DNA of 12,445 bases from JAAYGT01 sp050252075 (GTDB taxonomy: Bacteria; Pseudomonadota; Gammaproteobacteria; Burkholderiales; Burkholderiaceae_B). The notes below the pieces were generated by a model, which was not told the DNA's origin, made no database searches, and saw nothing but the letters and a program-made list of their open reading frames with translations. The stretch covers positions 1-12,445 of the forward strand of contig JBFWLP010000098.1 of the NCBI GenBank assembly GCA_050252075.1. The letters are read 5' to 3'. The position numbers were made by a program, and so were the translations under genes. Shown piece by piece: positions 11,280 through 12,445 of the stretch. How positions within the stretch are numbered: position 1 is the first letter of the stretch; every line of letters starts with the position of its first letter.

Positions 11280-12445
11280 TCACTCTTTGGGCGCGTCCGG
11301 CCGCGGCCGACTGCTTGCCTGCTGCTCGGGGCGAGCCGTGTGCGCCTTCGGTCGGCCCGGGCGCCGTGCGTCACGTTGCGCGGCCTCGTCCAGCCAGCGC
11401 TGTGCGGCCGGCTGCTTTGTGCCGGCCCGACCAGGCGAGTGCTCCAGGACAACCCGCACGGCCTGCTGTTCTGATGTGACAGCGATTTCGTCAGCAATGT
11501 ACTCGCGCTCGATGCGGCGCCAGGCGACCGCCCACCACTTTCCCGCCGCATCAATCAGGGCCTGACGGGCACGCCGGACAAATCGGGCAACGCCTTCGGC
11601 CGCACCCCAGATGTCGTCTGATAACAATCGCCGGGCGCGCTCGCGCCGGGCCATGTTGCGCCTGGCCAGCTGCACCACGGCCAACTGCTGGCCAGGCGCC
11701 AGCGCGTCGTACATGGTGCGAAGATCCGCCGCACGCTCTTCGGCCGCCTGGGCCCGCTCCTGGGCAGTCTTGAGCTCGCGCTGCACCTGGGTGACCAGGT
11801 CGCGTATCTCCCTGGCCTTGCGCCGCTCCATGTCGGCAAGGTTGGCCCGTTGCGTGACCGGACGATGCATCCTTTCGATGGCCTGTGTCAGGCGCTGCGC
11901 AACCTGGGCCGGCGTTTCCTTCACGTCGGGAAGAATCCGCTTTTTCTGAACCACCTTGGGCGTCACGGCCGTGGGGGGGATTTCGATTGGCCGGGCTGAC
12001 TGGTTCAAGGCGCCGTACCACTCCCGGATGGTTGTGTGCCTGGCCGTGCTTCGCTCGATGCCCCGCTCAAGGCGGTGCCGCTCGCCCACGCGCCTGGCGA
12101 AATCGGTCTGCATGGCCGAAAGGGCCTGCTTGCCGCCGAGAAAGTGCTTTGCGTTCAATTTCCCGTTCGTATCGATCGGCACAACGTACGCCACCAGGTG
12201 CGGTGTCGTTTCGTCACGATGGATGCTGTGCGCGATGACGTTTTGTGCCCCATGGCGCTCGCGCAGCCAGGCCAGCGCATCGTTCAGGTACCGGGTGTAA
12301 CCCGCCTGGTCGCTGAAGCTGTCAGGCGAGCAAGTGACCAGGTACTCGATGCACAGCACCGCATCCTTTCGGCGCTTGGCTGGTAGTGCCGCCTTCAAGG
12401 CATCGAGCACCTCCTGTGGGCCGTGCATGGAGTGGCTGTTCAGGT
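11280..12445 (-). CDS. mob: MobV relaxase, main part (N terminus at 1-245)
   Basis: Together with 1-245 this gives a protein of about 427 aa. The relaxase core has HRDETTPHLVAYVVPID, the MobV metal-binding motif. The usual PHxH has become PHLV, as in pBBR1 Mob, where the corresponding residues are PHMT. Also present is KRRKDAVLCIEYLVT, typical of the family. From about residue 200 to the end, Arg, Glu and Ala dominate (for example TAQERAQAAEERAADL), indicating a coiled coil likely used for dimerisation or contact with the type IV coupling protein. The relaxase nicks and leads oriT DNA into a recipient using a helper plasmid's conjugation machinery; no type IV secretion genes are present here. 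The window cuts the gene, so one copy of the 127-bp overlap is redundant. Confidence 0.92.
   Translation of the reverse strand, partial: LNSHSMHGPQEVLDALKAALPAKRRKDAVLCIEYLVTCSPDSFSDQAGYTRYLNDALAWLRERHGAQNVIAHSIHRDETTPHLVAYVVPIDTNGKLNAKHFLGGKQALSAMQTDFARRVGERHRLERGIERSTARHTTIREWYGALNQSARPIEIPPTAVTPKVVQKKRILPDVKETPAQVAQRLTQAIERMHRPVTQRANLADMERRKAREIRDLVTQVQRELKTAQERAQAAEERAADLRTMYDALAPGQQLAVVQLARRNMARRERARRLLSDDIWGAAEGVARFVRRARQALIDAAGKWWAVAWRRIEREYIADEIAVTSEQQAVRVVLEHSPGRAGTKQPAAQRWLDEAAQRDARRPGRPKAHTARPEQQASSRPRPDAPKE
12319..12445. repeat. Terminal direct repeat, right copy (circular overlap)
   Basis: This stretch is identical to 1-127 and lies within the relaxase gene. It is redundant when the molecule is closed into a circle. 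Confidence 0.93.

Noticed and set aside
1..12445. cos site, integrase or attachment site of a satellite
   Set aside because: I looked for a tyrosine integrase, a tRNA-derived attachment sequence and a P2-type cos and recognised none. A divergent cos site cannot be excluded by eye.

Overview
The first 127 bases of the window (1-127) are repeated exactly at its end (12319-12445). This is what a circular molecule looks like after assembly, so I read the window as a complete small circular replicon of 12,318 bp, cut inside its relaxase gene. The DNA is GC-rich. The gene families (pBBR1-type MobV relaxase, Rep_3 initiator, AlpA and Ogr/Delta regulators, DUF927 helicase) point to a plasmid of a beta- or gammaproteobacterium. 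I cannot name the host from the sequence. No antibiotic-resistance, metabolic or insertion-sequence genes are present.

Two kinds of module are joined. The plasmid backbone lies on the right and across the window junction. It has an iteron/DnaA-box origin with a Rep_3 initiator (about 8569-9526), a RelBE-type toxin-antitoxin pair (9542-10019), an unknown 85-aa gene (10110-10367), a cluster of TTTGGAAA-type repeats (10374-10490), a serine resolvase with a probable 28-bp res subsite and embedded promoter (10526-11212), a MobV relaxase ending at a clear terminator (11218-12445, continuing at 1-245), and a MobV-type oriT hairpin (291-314). The other module resembles a P4-type phage satellite. One minus-strand operon (2632 to 826) encodes an AlpA/Vis-like regulator, an unknown 70-aa protein, a 240-aa coiled-coil protein and two tandem Ogr/Delta zinc-finger activators. 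A second minus-strand operon (7338 to 3939) encodes two small unknown proteins, a Toprim primase-like protein and a DUF927 helicase, with overlapping start/stop codons. A second AlpA-like gene (7633-7896) lies upstream of it. Two plus-strand genes (2809-3379) encode a small HAD-type phosphatase and a helix-turn-helix protein.

The most striking non-coding structure is a ~91-bp module built from 9-bp repeats (GTAACACCA type). It occurs twice in inverted orientation (700-790 and 3680-3770) and brackets the AlpA-Ogr segment. Each copy has two direct repeats, one inverted repeat, a conserved spacer and three direct repeats. P4 replication needs two separate iteron regions (ori and crr) bound by its primase-helicase, so I propose that these modules are the equivalent sites for the Toprim/DUF927 pair. 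The element may therefore carry two replication systems, Rep_3 and primase/helicase, and may be a mobilizable plasmid that also lives as a satellite of a P2-like helper phage. No integrase, capsid, terminase or cos site was recognised, so the satellite lifestyle is an inference from regulators and gene order.
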